A stretch of DNA of 64,000 bases from NCBI GenBank assembly GCA_947503435.1, contig CANNDL010000002.1, forward strand, positions 62,001 to 126,000, in the 5' to 3' direction. The first letter of the stretch is position 1, and every line of letters begins with the position of its first letter. Positions 25,628-34,599 of the stretch are shown piece by piece. The position numbers and the translations under genes were made by a program. The notes below the pieces were generated by a model. That model made no database searches, was not told where the DNA came from, and saw only the letters and a list, made by a program, of their open reading frames with translations. The DNA is from an uncultured Kangiella sp. (GTDB lineage: Bacteria; Pseudomonadota; Gammaproteobacteria; Enterobacterales; Kangiellaceae).

Positions 25628-27382
25628 CTAGTCGCTAAACTGCATTTGATGGAGACGAAAGTACTCGCCTTCGTGTCCAATTAATTCTTTATGCGTACCC
25701 TGCTCAACAACAGCACCATCATGAATCACTAAAATTTCATCTGCATTTTCAATGGTTGAAAGTCGATGAGCAACGACGACTGTCGTTCTGTTTTGCATTA
25801 GATTTTCCAGTGCATTTTGGATATGCCGCTCAGATTCAGTATCAAGGGCCGAAGTTGCTTCATCTAAAATTAAGATAGGAGCATCTTTTAATAAAGCTCT
25901 GGCAATAGCGATACGCTGTCTTTGCCCTCCGGATAATAAAGAGCCATTGTCACCAATATTGGTATCCAAGCCTTCTGGTAATTGTTTTATAAACTCCCAA
26001 GCATTTGCATTTTTAGCCGCTTCAACAATAGCTTCTTCAGCTGCACCTTCAGCGAAGCCATAAGCGATGTTGTTTCTGATGCTATCCTTAAATAAAACCA
26101 CGTTTTGCGAAACGACTGCAATTTGTTTACGCAAAGATGAAAGCGTTAATTCATCAGTGTTATTACCATCAATCTTAATCGCCCCACGCTCAATATCATA
26201 AAGCCTAGGCAAAAGATGAGTAATAGTACTTTTACCGCTGCCGGAACGGCCAACAAGTGCTAACGATTTTCCTGGCTCTACTTTAAAACTAATATTTTTA
26301 AGGACATCACCATCATTATCATTATAAGCAAAACTGACTTGTTCAAGCTCGACTAAACCTTCCGCTCGCTCAATGGTCATGGTGCCATTATCTTTTTCGC
26401 CTTCTTTATCCAAGATTTCAAAGACACTTTGAGCTCCAGCAATGCCTCTTTGCAATATAGTATTTACATTAGAAAGCTCTTTTAATGGCTTTAAAATTAA
26501 AGCCATTAAGGCCGTGAAGGTAATAAACTGCTCCCCCTCCATGCGTCCATCAAGGATTTGCAATGAGCCAAAATATACAATAGCAGCAAAGCCTATACCG
26601 GCAATGGTTTGTATAACTGGAGTAGCTAATCCTTGGGCGATGATCAATTTCATATCTTGCAACCGATTTCGATTGGCAGCTTGATTAAACTCCTCTGACT
26701 GCTTTAGTTGTCCGCCAAACATCTTAATCACTTCTTGAGCGCGAACGCCTTCTTCAGTTTTGTGAGTAACTTCACCTACAGTACTTTGGATACCTTTGCT
26801 TACTTTTTTGAAGCGCTTAGCACTAACATTAACAATTAAGGCAACTATTGGCGCAAGAATTAAAATAAACAATGTTAAGCGCCAACTAATGAATAACATA
26901 TACATTAATGAAAACGCTACCATTCCTCCAGAGCGTAAAACTACCGTAATAGCTTTTGAACTCGCTAATGCAATTTGTTCGATATTGAATGTAATTGTTG
27001 ATATTAATTCGCCGGAAGATTTGTTGCTGTAAAAATGATTCGGCTGATACATATAATGAGCAAAAAGTTCTTCACGCATTGACTGCACCACTTTACGCCC
27101 AGTCCAGCCGATGCTATAGGTAGCAATAAAATTAAAAATCCCGCGAACTATTATAGCCCCTATAATTATTAAAGGTGTTTTCACCAGTAAGGTATATTCA
27201 TCAAGCTCTTTAATCGCGACGTCCAAATACTGAATTGCATTCACAAAAGACGCTTCTACTAAAGCATAAAAGATATTAGCTACAATCCCAACGGTGATGG
27301 CTAGTTTATATTTCTTGGTATAGCCCAAAATTCGCTTATAAACTTCGGTACTCGTATAAGTATCATTTAGAGGAGTATTCAT
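25628..27382 (-). CDS. msbA: Lipid A export ATP-binding/permease protein MsbA
   Basis: A fused ABC exporter half-transporter (584 residues) that flips lipid A-core across the inner membrane. Six membrane helices occupy residues ~1-320. The ATPase domain has Walker A GRSGSGKST, the signature LSGGQRQR, Walker B ILILDEATSALD and the H-loop AHRLST. It overlaps exbD by 4 bases and precedes lpxK, the conserved order for MsbA rather than a drug exporter. Confidence 0.95.
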   Translation of the reverse strand: MNTPLNDTYTSTEVYKRILGYTKKYKLAITVGIVANIFYALVEASFVNAIQYLDVAIKELDEYTLLVKTPLIIIGAIIVRGIFNFIATYSIGWTGRKVVQSMREELFAHYMYQPNHFYSNKSSGELISTITFNIEQIALASSKAITVVLRSGGMVAFSLMYMLFISWRLTLFILILAPIVALIVNVSAKRFKKVSKGIQSTVGEVTHKTEEGVRAQEVIKMFGGQLKQSEEFNQAANRNRLQDMKLIIAQGLATPVIQTIAGIGFAAIVYFGSLQILDGRMEGEQFITFTALMALILKPLKELSNVNTILQRGIAGAQSVFEILDKEGEKDNGTMTIERAEGLVELEQVSFAYNDNDGDVLKNISFKVEPGKSLALVGRSGSGKSTITHLLPRLYDIERGAIKIDGNNTDELTLSSLRKQIAVVSQNVVLFKDSIRNNIAYGFAEGAAEEAIVEAAKNANAWEFIKQLPEGLDTNIGDNGSLLSGGQRQRIAIARALLKDAPILILDEATSALDTESERHIQNALENLMQNRTTVVVAHRLSTIENADEILVIHDGAVVEQGTHKELIGHEGEYFRLHQMQFSD

Positions 27383-27798
27383 TCTGAATCTTCACTGGGT
27401 TGCTGAGTGGCAATTTGTATGTTGGCAAATCCTAATTGACCTGCAGCATCCATTATTTTTATCACCGCTTGTACTGGAGCATTTTCATCAGAACTGATGA
27501 CTACAGGCATGGATTGGTCATTAGATATAGACATAATGGCATCTTTAATGGTGGTAATCTTACGATTAACAAGCGCTTGCCCGTTGATATAAATCTCCCC
27601 TTCTTTTGAAACACTGATTTCAATTGAATCAGGTAGTATCTCGGAAACTTCTCCTGAAGCTTCGGGAAGGTTTACAGTTATTTTGGTTTCTTTTTTAAAG
27701 CTAGTAGAAACCATAAAGAATATTAGCAGCAAAAATACTACGTCAATTAAAGGTGTTAAATTAACCTGTAGATCTTCCTTGCGTTTTTTAATCCACAC
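27379..27798 (-). CDS. exbD: ExbD/TolR-type energy transducer
   Basis: A 139-residue biopolymer transport protein with one N-terminal membrane helix containing the proton-path aspartate (NLTPLIDVVFLLLIFFMVS). The rest is periplasmic. Translation appears to start at a GTG (27798). With the upstream ExbB-like gene it forms a proton-driven motor. Its position ahead of msbA-lpxK is common in gammaproteobacteria that lack a nearby tonB. The partner it energises is not evident. Confidence 0.9.
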   Translation of the reverse strand: MWIKKRKEDLQVNLTPLIDVVFLLLIFFMVSTSFKKETKITVNLPEASGEVSEILPDSIEISVSKEGEIYINGQALVNRKITTIKDAIMSISNDQSMPVVISSDENAPVQAVIKIMDAAGQLGFANIQIATQQPSEDSE

Positions 27799-27803
27799 TT
27801 GAA

Positions 27804-28457
27804 TTAAGCTCCAGTAAAGATTTCGCGTTCGCCGTGTAAGACGTCCACCATTTTTAAAGCTTCTTGCTCCATCTCCGTGACTAGCTCTTCAACTTTGCGA
27901 GTAAAGTATCGATGGAATACCAGTGTAGGAATAGCTATAGCCATACCCGCAGCTGTAGTAATTAATGCTTCGGAAATGCCTCCGGCCAAAGCGTCTGCAT
28001 TCCCAACTCCTTCTAATCGAATTACGGTGAATACTTTAATCATACCGATAACAGTACCAAGCAACCCCAACAATGGAGCTACCAAAGCAATTGAGCCTAA
28101 GGTATTAAGAAAACGCTCTAGCCGAATGACAATGCCTCGTCCAGCTTCGTTAATGCTAGCCTTCATGGATTCTCGGCCAAATTGGTGATTTAGTAATCCT
28201 GCAGTTAAAACTTCACCTAAAGCAGAGCTATTTTTCAAGTCACGCATCTTCGACTTATCAAACTGACCGTTTTTAATCCAAGTCCACACTTGAGCCACAA
28301 GATGTTTAGGTAAAATACTGTCCTTACGTAGCGACCAAAAACGTTCAATAATTATCCCCATAGCTATTAATGAACACAAAATTATTGGCACCATGGTCCA
28401 GCCGCCTGCTTTGAGCAAGTCAAGCAACATTCCGGTCGAGTTGGATGTGGCTAACAT
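27804..28457 (-). CDS. exbB: MotA/TolQ/ExbB proton channel protein
   Basis: A 217-residue three-helix inner-membrane protein. The TolQ/ExbB core is in GSIALVAPLLGLLGTVIGMIKVF and AGGISEALITTAAGMAIAIPTLVFHRYF. It pairs with ExbD five bases downstream. It is the first gene of the exbB-exbD-msbA-lpxK-ycaR-kdsB-phosphatase-DUF924 run, so the operon promoter should lie within 28458-28657. No promoter stood out there. Confidence 0.92.
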   Translation of the reverse strand: MLATSNSTGMLLDLLKAGGWTMVPIILCSLIAMGIIIERFWSLRKDSILPKHLVAQVWTWIKNGQFDKSKMRDLKNSSALGEVLTAGLLNHQFGRESMKASINEAGRGIVIRLERFLNTLGSIALVAPLLGLLGTVIGMIKVFTVIRLEGVGNADALAGGISEALITTAAGMAIAIPTLVFHRYFTRKVEELVTEMEQEALKMVDVLHGEREIFTGA

Positions 28458-28657
28458 TGGTCTCTCCTCAATGTGATTCTTCCTGAAGTTATTATTTGAA
28501 GTATTTGATTTATAAAGCCCATTCTAGTCATTCTAATGATGAGTTACAAATATAGATCGCCATTTGCTGACTTGGTATACAGAGTTTTCAAATCAATGAC
28601 TTGAACCCTATTAATCACTATAATGAGCTAAAAATGACTATCTAAGAAGAGTAAGAG

Positions 28658-29497
28658 TTGAACTCACATCAGCCAATTAAAATTCGTATCGGAGGCGTTC
28701 CTGAGCACTTTAACTTGCCATGGCGCATTGCCATAGGCTCAGGCTCTCTAAAAAAATATAATATTGATGCTAGCTGGGAAGAGTTTCATAGTGGTACGGG
28801 AGCTATGGTGCAAGCGCTGAATAACGGCCTCGTGGATGTTGCTACCTTACTAACAGAAGGAGCTATAAAAGCAGCCGCTCAAGACGATTGTCAATTTGAA
28901 CTTTATTCATTTTATACAAAATCTCCACTTATTTGGGGAGTTCATACGCCCGTTGAAACGGAGATCGAATCTCTAAGGGACATTAACAAGGCCACTTTTG
29001 CCATTAGCCGTTATGGTTCAGGGTCAAACCTAATGGCCTACCTTCTCGCTGAATCTCAAGGTTTATCTGTCAACAATTTGAAGTTTGAAGTGATTGATAA
29101 CTTGGATGGGGCAAGAAAGCTGTTCAAAAATGGTGGCAATTACGTCTTTTTGTGGGAAAAGTTTATGACTAAGCCTTTAGTCGATAAGCAAGAAATGAAA
29201 AGGATCGCAGATTTTCCAACACCTTGGTCATGCTTTGTCACATGTGTCAGGAAGGATGTATTAACTAAGCATCCTGAGTTAATCAAACAGACAATGAAAA
29301 CTGTCTTAAAAACCGCGAACCACTTACAAGCTTCTCCAATAGCAGATCAACTTATCGCTGAACAATATCAATTAGAGTTAGAGGATGTAGATACTTGGTT
29401 GAATGCAACTAAGTGGCATGAAAAGCTAAACCTAGATTTAAAGCTGATAGAGCAAGTCAGTAACAAATTAAAGCAATTGAAGATAATAAAGTCATAA
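28658..29497 (+). CDS. Orphan periplasmic-binding-fold protein without signal peptide
   Basis: A 279-residue protein with the type 2 periplasmic-binding fold (NMT1/TauA-like). Visible features are an N-terminal KIRIGGVPEHF strand, a GTGAMVQALNNGLVDVATLLTEG ligand-loop region and an AISRYGSGSNLMAYLL segment. There is no signal peptide or lipobox, so it should be cytoplasmic, and no permease or ATPase gene is adjacent. The start is a TTG with AAGAG ahead; an in-frame stop two codons upstream excludes a longer reading. It may be a cytosolic sensor or enzyme, but the function is unknown. Confidence 0.7.
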   Translation: MNSHQPIKIRIGGVPEHFNLPWRIAIGSGSLKKYNIDASWEEFHSGTGAMVQALNNGLVDVATLLTEGAIKAAAQDDCQFELYSFYTKSPLIWGVHTPVETEIESLRDINKATFAISRYGSGSNLMAYLLAESQGLSVNNLKFEVIDNLDGARKLFKNGGNYVFLWEKFMTKPLVDKQEMKRIADFPTPWSCFVTCVRKDVLTKHPELIKQTMKTVLKTANHLQASPIADQLIAEQYQLELEDVDTWLNATKWHEKLNLDLKLIEQVSNKLKQLKIIKS

Positions 29498-29523
29498 AAA
29501 AAGCCAGCATAAAGCTGGCTTTT
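29497..29523 (+). terminator. Terminator after the orphan binding-protein gene
   Basis: An 8-bp stem AAGCCAGC / GCTGGCTT is flanked by A-rich sequence and followed by a short T-run, overlapping the stop codon region. It may also serve the tRNA on the other strand. Confidence 0.7.
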
Positions 29524-29530
29524 AAAATAA

Positions 29531-29607
29531 TGGCGGAGCGGACGGGACTCGAACCCGCGACCCCCGGCGTGACAGGCCGGTATTCTAACCAGCTGAACTA
29601 CCGCTCC
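29531..29607 (-). tRNA. tRNA-Asp (GTC)
   Basis: A 77-nt minus-strand tRNA beginning GGAGCGG, with encoded CCA (29531-29533). The acceptor stem, D-loop (AGCTGGTT), T-loop (GGTTCGAGTCC) and anticodon loop CTGTCAC are all well formed. The anticodon GTC is at 29571-29573. No integrated element or attachment repeat is seen at its 3' end. Confidence 0.97.
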
Positions 29608-29774
29608 GCGACGAGTGTTAGCAATGCTAACTAGGTGTTTGCTGGGTGGCTGCTTGAGCCAACGGCGTGCATAATACTGGCCTTCTTTTTTTGCGTCAAC
29701 ATTTATTTTAAAGAAAAACGAAGATTCTTAGAAATCGGTTATTTTATCGGCAAAAGAGTTGGAAATAACCCTGT

Positions 29775-30221
29775 TTAATCCTCAATAGGTATCCAGGATA
29801 TGATTCGATCTTCTATATCTTGACCAGCCAATAAATTCTCAGGGGTAACTTTGTTCTTTACACTATAGCCAAGTTCATGGATTTTATTTAAATCACCGCA
29901 TTTCAAATGATGCCAATCGGGTAGATCCTTGCCGGCAGCTACTCTTCTGTAGCCACAAGTTTCTGGCAACCAAAAATATTCACGAATATTATCTGGAGTA
30001 ATTTGCATACAATCAGGGACTAACTTAGTTCTGTTGGAATAATCTGTGCACTGTAAAGACTCTTCGTGAAGTAAATAACACACTACATCAGTTTGCATTA
30101 ACAACCCTTCTTCTTCATCCACAAATTGCATGCGGCAACACTTTGCGCAGCCATCGCACAAAGACTCCCATTGCTCAGAAGTCATGTCCTCCATGGGTAC
30201 CTCTAGCCAGAATTTAGACAA
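29775..30221 (-). CDS. ycgN: Cysteine-cluster protein YcgN (UPF0260)
   Basis: A 148-residue UPF0260 protein with an N-terminal cysteine cluster (LCDGCAKCCRM) and further cysteines in CTDYSNR, PDC, ETCGYR and KCGDL, suggesting a metal or Fe-S site. The start is uncertain. A TTG at 30221, flush with the ycgL stop, gives the SKFW N-terminus that resembles E. coli YcgN; an ATG at 30194 would drop nine residues. Function is unknown. It is last in the fadD-rnd-ycgL-ycgN run. Confidence 0.9.
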   Translation of the reverse strand: MSKFWLEVPMEDMTSEQWESLCDGCAKCCRMQFVDEEEGLLMQTDVVCYLLHEESLQCTDYSNRTKLVPDCMQITPDNIREYFWLPETCGYRRVAAGKDLPDWHHLKCGDLNKIHELGYSVKNKVTPENLLAGQDIEDRIISWIPIED

Positions 30222-30485
30222 CTAGCTAGTACCTATTAAGCGAGCTAGATCTTCATCCGTTGGCGGCATTTGTAAGTAATACCCCTCTTCCTCTAACTTC
30301 TGCTTAACATCGTCAATTTGCACTAAAGCAAGCTTGTCTTTTTTAGACAGATCTAAATGCATGACTAATTCGGGCTCTCCCCACATAGCCATTAAGGTCT
30401 CTGGGAGATCACTTAAATCTTGCTGAAAAGGAACATACAGGTAAGTATCAATCTTTTTAGGGCTTTTATAGATAGAACACATCAT
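30222..30485 (-). CDS. ycgL: YcgL domain protein
   Basis: An 87-residue YcgL-family protein (MCSIYKSPKKIDTYLYV at the start, EGYYLQMPP near the end). Two consecutive ATG codons could start it. Function is unknown. The gene is conserved next to rnd and ycgN in gammaproteobacteria, as here. Confidence 0.9.
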   Translation of the reverse strand: MMCSIYKSPKKIDTYLYVPFQQDLSDLPETLMAMWGEPELVMHLDLSKKDKLALVQIDDVKQKLEEEGYYLQMPPTDEDLARLIGTS

Positions 30486-30509
30486 AATTAAATTCGCTAA
30501 AGGAAAGGA

Positions 30510-31664
30510 TTAGTTGCCAGCTTGAAGACACTGCTTAAAAGGTTCCGCTAATAATTGTTTACGCCAATTATTCCAAAAACGATTAGGCCTTACATCAAGT
30601 TTTAATTTCAGCATTATATAATACTCGATTAGGCGCTTGTTAGATAACACTTCTTGCGGTAAAGAGTGTTCATCAGCAACTTCGTTAGCTATGCTTTTAA
30701 TTAATTTAGCTTGCTGCTTTGCACCACTTATTTTATGAAATGCCAGCAATGGTTTAGGCCATAACTCTGCAGATATTTGATCGGACTTTTCTATTAAGGT
30801 CAATAATTCAGAACCATAACGCCGAATACTAGCCCTGTGACACCCTGCTGCCAACAAATCTGATGTTTTTGGAGCTTCTTTTTGGCATATTTCTAGAATC
30901 TGATTATCTCTAAAGATAAAGGTACGAGGGATATTTTTCAACCTTGCGACCTGTTCACGCCAACTGGCTATTTGCTTCAGTCGGTTCGTTTGCCGAGCAT
31001 CAAGTCGATTTGCCCCTCTAATTCTAAGATAATATTCATCGTGATTTTCAGGAGATGATACGGCTTCAAACACACAATCTGCATCTTTAACTACATAGTC
31101 AAAAAAGCCCTTTTCTAATAAACCATCCCGAAGTTTATAATATGCAGGCAATAAAAACTGCACATCTTGAGCGGCATAAATCAATTGCTCTTGAGATAAT
31201 GGTCGCTGCAGCCAATCAGTTTTAGTTTGTTCTTTATTTAAACTAACTCCAGAAATTAACTCTACCAGTCTTAAGTAGCCTAAACTTAAACCCATATCCA
31301 TAAAGCCAGCGGCAATCTGAGTATCAAAGATAGATTTGAATTCAAATTTGTATTGATTGTAAAGCGCTTCTAAATCTTCACTGCAACTGTGAACTATTTT
31401 GATCAAGTTTGGGCTTGAAAATATCGGGGCTAGCGGTGATAGATCGATGAGTTCTAAGGGGTCAATAAACCAGATCTGTTGCCCATCAAAAATTTGAATA
31501 AGCGCCAAATTATGAAAATAGGTATTAGTTCTATCAAACTCAGTGTCGATGGCAATAGCTTCTTTACTAAGCCATTGCTCACATAACTGCTTTAACGTGG
31601 CTGTATCTTTTATAAAAGATACAACCACCTCTTCGCCATAGTCTTGAAGTTTAAAATCCTGCAA
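30510..31664 (-). CDS. rnd: Ribonuclease D
   Basis: A 3'-5' exoribonuclease that trims tRNA precursors. DEDDy catalytic residues are visible: D and E in AIDTEFDRTNTYF, D in HSCSEDLEAL and the Y/D pair in YAAQDVQFLLPAY. An HRDC domain follows, starting near ARQTNRLKQIASWRE, with a second helical domain after it. Length 384 residues matches E. coli (375). It lies 15 bases after fadD. Confidence 0.95.
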   Translation of the reverse strand: MQDFKLQDYGEEVVVSFIKDTATLKQLCEQWLSKEAIAIDTEFDRTNTYFHNLALIQIFDGQQIWFIDPLELIDLSPLAPIFSSPNLIKIVHSCSEDLEALYNQYKFEFKSIFDTQIAAGFMDMGLSLGYLRLVELISGVSLNKEQTKTDWLQRPLSQEQLIYAAQDVQFLLPAYYKLRDGLLEKGFFDYVVKDADCVFEAVSSPENHDEYYLRIRGANRLDARQTNRLKQIASWREQVARLKNIPRTFIFRDNQILEICQKEAPKTSDLLAAGCHRASIRRYGSELLTLIEKSDQISAELWPKPLLAFHKISGAKQQAKLIKSIANEVADEHSLPQEVLSNKRLIEYYIMLKLKLDVRPNRFWNNWRKQLLAEPFKQCLQAGN

Positions 31665-31679
31665 AGAAATCCTTATTGT

Positions 31680-33335
31680 TTACTTTCGTAACTCTTTCCG
31701 TAGAATTTTGCCTACATTGGTTTTAGGCAATTCATCATAAAATTCGACCACTTTAGGGATCTTATAGCCAGTTAAATGTTCGCGGCAATGCTTGATTAAA
31801 TCCTCTTCAGTAATCTCTGGTTCTTTTTTCACTACGCAAATCTTGACCACTTCACCTTTAATTTCATCGGGCTCACCAATCGCTGCGACTTCCAAAACTC
31901 CAGCATGTAATGCTACTATATCTTCAATTTCATTAGGGTATACATTAAAACCCGAAACCAAAATCATATCTTTCTTTCGATCAACAATACGCAAATAACC
32001 TGCCTCATCAATGGTTGCTATATCGCCCGTAGCGAGCCAGCCGCCATCGTCAATAACTTTGGCAGTTTCATCTGGACGATTTAAATACCCTTCCATTACT
32101 TGTGGACCTTTGACCCATAATTCTCCTGCTTCTTTAAAGCCAAGTTGATTATTATTGTCATCTCGAATTTGGATATCAGTATTTGGAACTGGTAATCCGA
32201 TGGTACCACTATAAGTCTTTGCGTTGAGAGGGTTCATACTTACAACTGGTGAAGTTTCTGTTAGCCCATACCCTTCTAATATAGGCACCCCCGTTACTTT
32301 CTCCCATGCGTCTGAGACAGATTTTTGAACTGCCATACCCCCGCCGATGGTAAGTCGTAATTTAGAGAAATCTAAGGCTTTAAATGCGTTAGTATTGCAT
32401 AAGCCATTAAATAGAGTATTAACACCTGTAATAGCAGTAAACGGATATTGCTGTAAAGTCTTGCAAAATCCCTTCATATCCCGAGGGTTAGTAATCAAAA
32501 TGCTATGCCCTCCCGCACGAGTGAATAGCAGGCAGTTTACTGTTAAAGAAAAAATATGGTAAAGAGGCAAAGCAGTAATAATGGTTTCTTTGCCAAGCTC
32601 TAAAAAAGGTCTCATCCAGGCATCTGTCTGCATTAGGTTGGCAATCATATTTCGATGACTAAGCACCGCGCCTTTAGAAACGCCGGTAGTACCACCGGTG
32701 TATTGCAAAAATGCAGTATCTTGTTGCTCAACTGATACTGGCTCAAATTGCAAAGTTGAGCCTTGGCTCATAGCGTCCGTAAATTTTATTACAGAAACCG
32801 AATGCGCGGGAATCATTTTCTTTATGTATTTGACCGCAAAATTTACTATGAATTTTTTAAGCCCAGAACAAGCGTCGCCAACATTAGTTAATATGATGTG
32901 TTTTAACTGTACTTCGTCAATTACTTCTTCAAGCGTATTAGCAAAATTCTCTAGAAGCAAAATAGCATTCGCACCACTATCATTGAGTTGATGCTTCAAC
33001 TCCCTTGGCGTATACAGCGGATTTACATTTACAATCACTACACCAGCTTTTAAAGCTCCATACAACGCAATTGGATATTGCAATAAATTTGGCATCATTA
33101 AGGCAAGTTTGTCGCCTTTTTGCATGCCCAGCTCTTTTTGTAAATAGGCAGCGAAGTCAGACGATTTTTTATCAAGTTCAGAATAACTTAAAGTCACGCC
33201 TAAATTTGACACGGCTGGGCGCTCAGGATAATTGACAACACTTTCTTTTAAAATATCCGATAAACTACTGTATTGTGAAAAATCAATAGTCTTGCTGACT
33301 TCTTTGGGGTAACTATTAAACCATACGGGTTCCAT
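31680..33335 (-). CDS. fadD: Long-chain fatty acid--CoA ligase
   Basis: An AMP-forming acyl-CoA synthetase (551 residues) that activates fatty acids for beta-oxidation at the inner membrane. The AMP-binding P-loop is YTGGTTGVSKGA. The hinge region is GDIATIDEAGYLRIVDRKKDMI. The C-terminal catalytic lysine is in PKTNVGKILRKEL. Length and adjacency to rnd match the usual fadD. Confidence 0.95.
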   Translation of the reverse strand: MEPVWFNSYPKEVSKTIDFSQYSSLSDILKESVVNYPERPAVSNLGVTLSYSELDKKSSDFAAYLQKELGMQKGDKLALMMPNLLQYPIALYGALKAGVVIVNVNPLYTPRELKHQLNDSGANAILLLENFANTLEEVIDEVQLKHIILTNVGDACSGLKKFIVNFAVKYIKKMIPAHSVSVIKFTDAMSQGSTLQFEPVSVEQQDTAFLQYTGGTTGVSKGAVLSHRNMIANLMQTDAWMRPFLELGKETIITALPLYHIFSLTVNCLLFTRAGGHSILITNPRDMKGFCKTLQQYPFTAITGVNTLFNGLCNTNAFKALDFSKLRLTIGGGMAVQKSVSDAWEKVTGVPILEGYGLTETSPVVSMNPLNAKTYSGTIGLPVPNTDIQIRDDNNNQLGFKEAGELWVKGPQVMEGYLNRPDETAKVIDDGGWLATGDIATIDEAGYLRIVDRKKDMILVSGFNVYPNEIEDIVALHAGVLEVAAIGEPDEIKGEVVKICVVKKEPEITEEDLIKHCREHLTGYKIPKVVEFYDELPKTNVGKILRKELRK

Positions 33336-33353
33336 TCAACACCTGCGCCTTAT

Positions 33354-34202
33354 TTATTCTAAAAATTCTATAATTAATTTTGCGGTTTGTTCGGGATACT
33401 GCATATGAAAATGATGCCCGCCTTCACAATCAATTTCCTTTAAATGACGTAATCGATTCGTTCGATTTTCTATGGGGAATTGATTTAAAATTCCATTTTT
33501 CGCTTTTAAAAACAGTATTTCCGCTACTACTTTATCTAATATAGCGTCATGCTGCGCTTCTGTCATCCTTAGCCAAGAAGCGCGTTTTAAACGAGCGTCA
33601 CTCGACCATTGATAGCCTTGATCTGTAAGCATAACCCCGCGCTCAATCAATGGATATAGAGTTTGCCAGCCCAGCTCACTCACGTGTGCTCGCGCTTTAG
33701 CTGCAATTTCTAGATCTGCAAAGTACCTTTTATTACCAGTCGCTTTTTTACGTTGCTCAATGGCATCTTTAAGTTGTGAAGCAGCGTCGTTTTCAGAAGC
33801 TGTTAGTGCACCCATGGAATCAATCAAAGCTAATTTAGAAAAGCGCTCTGGAATGGCGCCAGCGTATAACAAGCCTAAAGCTCCCCCCATGGAATGACCA
33901 ATAAACTTACATTGATCAATCTTTAAAGTATTTAATACCGCGTCAATTACTGCAACGCCTGAAACAAACTGATAATCGGCATCTGGCGACAAGTGTTCAG
34001 ATTGCCCATGGCCCGGCATTTCAAAAGCAATTAATCTATATTTGGATTCTAAAAACGGAGCTATGTAATGAAATGTCGCAGCGTTATCCAACCAGCCATG
34101 CATACAAAGAACTGGCTCAGCATTAATATCACCCCACTCGATAACTGACACGCGCTTACCGTTGATTTGCAGTTGATACTCTCTTTCAAAATTGAATTGC
34201 AT
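33354..34202 (-). CDS. Alpha/beta-fold hydrolase
   Basis: A 282-residue hydrolase resembling the MhpC/serine-hydrolase group. The oxyanion HGW motif (MHGWLDNAATF) and nucleophile elbow GHSMGG (Ser) are clear; the catalytic His is probably in GGHHFHM near the C-terminus. There is no signal peptide. It is first in the run with fadD, rnd, ycgL and ycgN, 18 bases upstream of fadD. A thioesterase or lipase role tied to fatty-acid use is plausible but inferred. Confidence 0.85.
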   Translation of the reverse strand: MQFNFEREYQLQINGKRVSVIEWGDINAEPVLCMHGWLDNAATFHYIAPFLESKYRLIAFEMPGHGQSEHLSPDADYQFVSGVAVIDAVLNTLKIDQCKFIGHSMGGALGLLYAGAIPERFSKLALIDSMGALTASENDAASQLKDAIEQRKKATGNKRYFADLEIAAKARAHVSELGWQTLYPLIERGVMLTDQGYQWSSDARLKRASWLRMTEAQHDAILDKVVAEILFLKAKNGILNQFPIENRTNRLRHLKEIDCEGGHHFHMQYPEQTAKLIIEFLE

Positions 34203-34305
34203 ATTGACGCTATATAATTGATAACTTTAGAAATTATAGATTTAATTGAAGTAAATAGAAACTGGTCATTCCAGATTTATGGAGAATAATTAAAAGATAT
34301 TGCCA

Positions 34306-34334
34306 TAAAAAAAGGGCCATTTATTCAATGGCCC
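34306..34334 (-). terminator. Terminator reading toward the alpha/beta hydrolase
   Basis: GGGCCATT-N5-AATGGCCC (34314-34321 and 34327-34334) is followed on the minus strand by T7. It lies about 265 bases past the transglutaminase stop and likely ends the NSS-to-transglutaminase transcript. Confidence 0.75.
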
Positions 34335-34443
34335 ATTTGAGGAATAATAACTCAAAAGAGAAGTGACAATGACAACCAAGAAAGTAGAAAAGCATTGCTG
34401 TCGCAATTAGAGAGGGGAAACTTCCCTACTTCCTTCACTAGTT

Positions 34444-34599
34444 ATGAGTACAAAATCATCAAAAAGTTCAAACAATTCGTGCAATTGGTTGAAATATATA
34501 CATTTACTTATTAAAGAAGCTGCAAAAACAATAGCTTATTGTTATTTATTAAAGCAGAAAATAGCTCTATCTATGGAAAAAAATGAATACTACAATTAG
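34444..34599 (+). CDS. Possible 51-residue small protein
   Basis: An ATG frame of 51 residues (MSTKSSKSSNN...), Ser/Lys-rich at the start, then a hydrophobic/amphipathic middle and an acidic end. It ends flush against the convergent transglutaminase stop. There is no clear ribosome site and no family is recognised. An in-frame ATG 25 codons upstream is cut by a TAG, so the region could also be a decayed longer gene. Most likely chance, but it is the only frame in this gap. Confidence 0.2.
   Translation: MSTKSSKSSNNSCNWLKYIHLLIKEAAKTIAYCYLLKQKIALSMEKNEYYN

Larger units (their letters stand above)
34203..34599. other. 397-bp gap with no confident gene
   Basis: Between the hydrolase and transglutaminase genes lie a minus-strand terminator (34306-34334), a 51-codon open frame on the plus strand (34444-34599) preceded in frame by a 13-codon stub ending in TAG (34369-34410), and A+T-rich sequence. 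GAGAAG ahead of the stub could be a ribosome site. No promoter pair stood out. Confidence 0.5.

Noticed and set aside
29524-29774. Integration scar at tRNA-Asp
   Set aside because: The tRNA is intact including CCA, and no partial copy of its 3' end was seen in the window.
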